Shown: positions 5,859 to 6,157 of the stretch, one piece after another
How positions within the stretch are numbered: position 1 is the first letter of the stretch
Layout of the letters: every line of letters starts with the position of its first letter
Origin: Lentisphaeria bacterium
GTDB lineage: Bacteria; Verrucomicrobiota; Lentisphaeria; Victivallales; JAUVCU01
Length of the DNA stretch: 6,157 nucleotides
Reading direction: 5' to 3'
Assembly: GCA_030590715.1 (NCBI GenBank)
Contig: JAUVCU010000099.1
Location: 1 to 6,157, forward strand
Notes under the pieces: model-generated
Told to the model about the DNA's origin: nothing
Databases searched by the model: none
What the model saw: the letters and a program-made list of their open reading frames with translations, nothing else
Made by a program: the position numbers and the translations under genes

Positions 5859-5986
5859 AGAAAAAATGGTGACAGTCGCCTGCGTTTATCATCAGCAAGA
5901 TCAAAAGCTTTAGCATCGAAAAGCTGTGCAGAGCACAGCACTCCAAATTTGATTTTACGTTTTAAAAAGTTATCTTTTTTGATCAT
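5849..5986 (-). CDS. Small ORF overlapping the upstream gene's stop codon; function unknown
   Basis: ATG at 5986-5984 overlaps the TGA (5985-5983) of the gene entering from the right in an ATGA arrangement, typical of translational coupling. The 45-residue product begins MIKKDNFLKRKIKFGVLC, is rich in lysine and arginine, and ends in RRRLSPFFLIG at TGA 5851-5849. Its last residues lie inside the DUF1016 remnant in another frame, so if real it has lost its natural end at the junction near 5862. There is no clear ribosome binding site and no homology that I recognise. It may well be spurious. Confidence 0.22.
   Translation of the reverse strand: MIKKDNFLKRKIKFGVLCSAQLFDAKAFDLADDKRRRLSPFFLIG
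5863..5880 (+). repeat. 18-bp direct repeat, copy 1, with palindromic core
   Basis: This copy matches 16 of 18 bases with the copy at 5998-6015: AAAATGGTGACAGTCGCC here, AAAATGGTGACGGTCACC there. It sits exactly where recognisable DUF1016 homology ends, so it probably marks the edge of an inserted or rearranged segment. Confidence 0.6.
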
Positions 5987-6157
5987 GTTTTGAGTTTAAA
6001 ATGGTGACGGTCACCCATGACCTTTTCTTTGCTTGTTAACAGCTCTTTTAGCTGTTTAACAAGTTCCTTATATGTTTTGTCGTGACCGTTTTTTTCAAAG
6101 CCTACTAGGTTTTCTTGTGTATCATTCACTTGAAAAGTAAAGTTATTGAAAGAGTCA
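5983..6157 (-). CDS. C-terminal end of an unknown gene entering from the right edge
   Basis: The minus-strand frame from 6156 is open for 57 codons to TGA (5985-5983), while the other two minus frames are interrupted. It has a lysine/leucine-rich amphipathic stretch, TYKELVKQLKELLTSKEKV, that looks like a helix or short coiled coil, then GDRHHFKLKT at the end. The GDRHHF residues are encoded by the palindromic repeat at 5998-6015. I do not recognise a family. The protein-like composition and the ATGA overlap with the next ORF favour a real gene end, but only the tail is visible. Confidence 0.42.
   Translation of the reverse strand, partial: DSFNNFTFQVNDTQENLVGFEKNGHDKTYKELVKQLKELLTSKEKVMGDRHHFKLKT
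5998..6015 (+). repeat. 18-bp direct repeat, copy 2, with perfect palindrome GGTGAC-G-GTCACC
   Basis: Bases 6003-6015 are a perfect 13-bp palindrome around a central G. The copy lies 135 bp from copy 1 (5863-5880). A related half site, GTGACCGT (6082-6089), is the exact complement of ACGGTCAC at 6007-6014. Confidence 0.65.
6032..6063. other. Long inverted repeat (hairpin) between GTGAC half sites
   Basis: CTTGTTAACAGCT (6032-6044) pairs with AGCTGTTTAACAAG (6050-6063) with one bulged T, giving a 13-bp stem and a 5-nt loop. It is nested between the inverted octamers ACGGTCAC (6007-6014) and GTGACCGT (6082-6089). On the minus strand it falls inside the open frame that runs off the right edge, so it may be coding sequence that happens to fold. 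No T-run follows on either strand. Confidence 0.5.

Noticed and set aside
5810..5928. Hydrophobic minus-strand frame reading through GDCHHF
   Set aside because: It overlaps the DUF1016 remnant in another frame, becomes arginine/glycine-rich antisense-like sequence, and has no ribosome binding site.
6001..6039. Plus-strand mini-ORF beginning MVTVTHDL
   Set aside because: Only 12 codons, and it is created by the palindromic repeat itself.
1..6157. CRISPR array
   Set aside because: No series of spaced identical repeats was found; the only repeats are short tandem or paired ones already listed.

Overview
The window looks like chromosomal DNA of a Gram-negative, fairly AT-rich bacterium. The evidence is an envelope polysaccharide chain-length protein (Wzz type), an RND-type inner-membrane efflux pump fragment, a HopJ-family protein and a SelO (YdiU) AMPylase. 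A proteobacterium, possibly marine, is a reasonable guess, but no gene here fixes the lineage.

Layout. Bases 1-439 (minus) hold the N-terminal 146 codons of a Wzz-like protein that runs off the left edge. An AT-rich divergent spacer leads to an intact hopJ-family gene (668-1012, plus). A hairpin at 1051-1095 probably terminates both hopJ and the converging RND gene. The RND gene (1093-1617, minus) is only the last ~175 codons; it is cut off by an IS5/IS1182-like insertion sequence (about 1618-3283). The IS is dead: its transposase frame is broken by a 7-bp tandem duplication, two single-base insertions and an in-frame TGA, although all three DDE residues can still be read across the frames. 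The missing 5' part of the RND gene is not on the far side of the IS, so DNA has been deleted or rearranged there.

Right of the IS is a 220-bp AT-rich stretch with a possible gene remnant and a candidate promoter. It is followed by an apparently intact two-gene unit: a single-domain rhodanese (3506-3865) and selO (3872-5311), six bases apart. Two hairpins follow selO; the second is a classic rho-independent terminator. Together the pair suggests a redox or sulfur stress module: the rhodanese handles persulfide sulfur and SelO transfers AMP to target proteins.

Bases 5411-6157 look like gene debris on the minus strand. There is a DUF1016 (YhcG-like nuclease) fragment missing both ends and fused to an unrecognised tail, a pair of near-identical 18-bp repeats with a palindromic GGTGACNGTCACC core, a small ORF, and the C-terminal end of a gene that enters from the right edge. 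No tRNA, rRNA, CRISPR array or riboswitch was recognised.

No clearly new system is visible. The points most worth following are the rhodanese-selO pair, the repeat-bounded right end, and the decay record of the IS.
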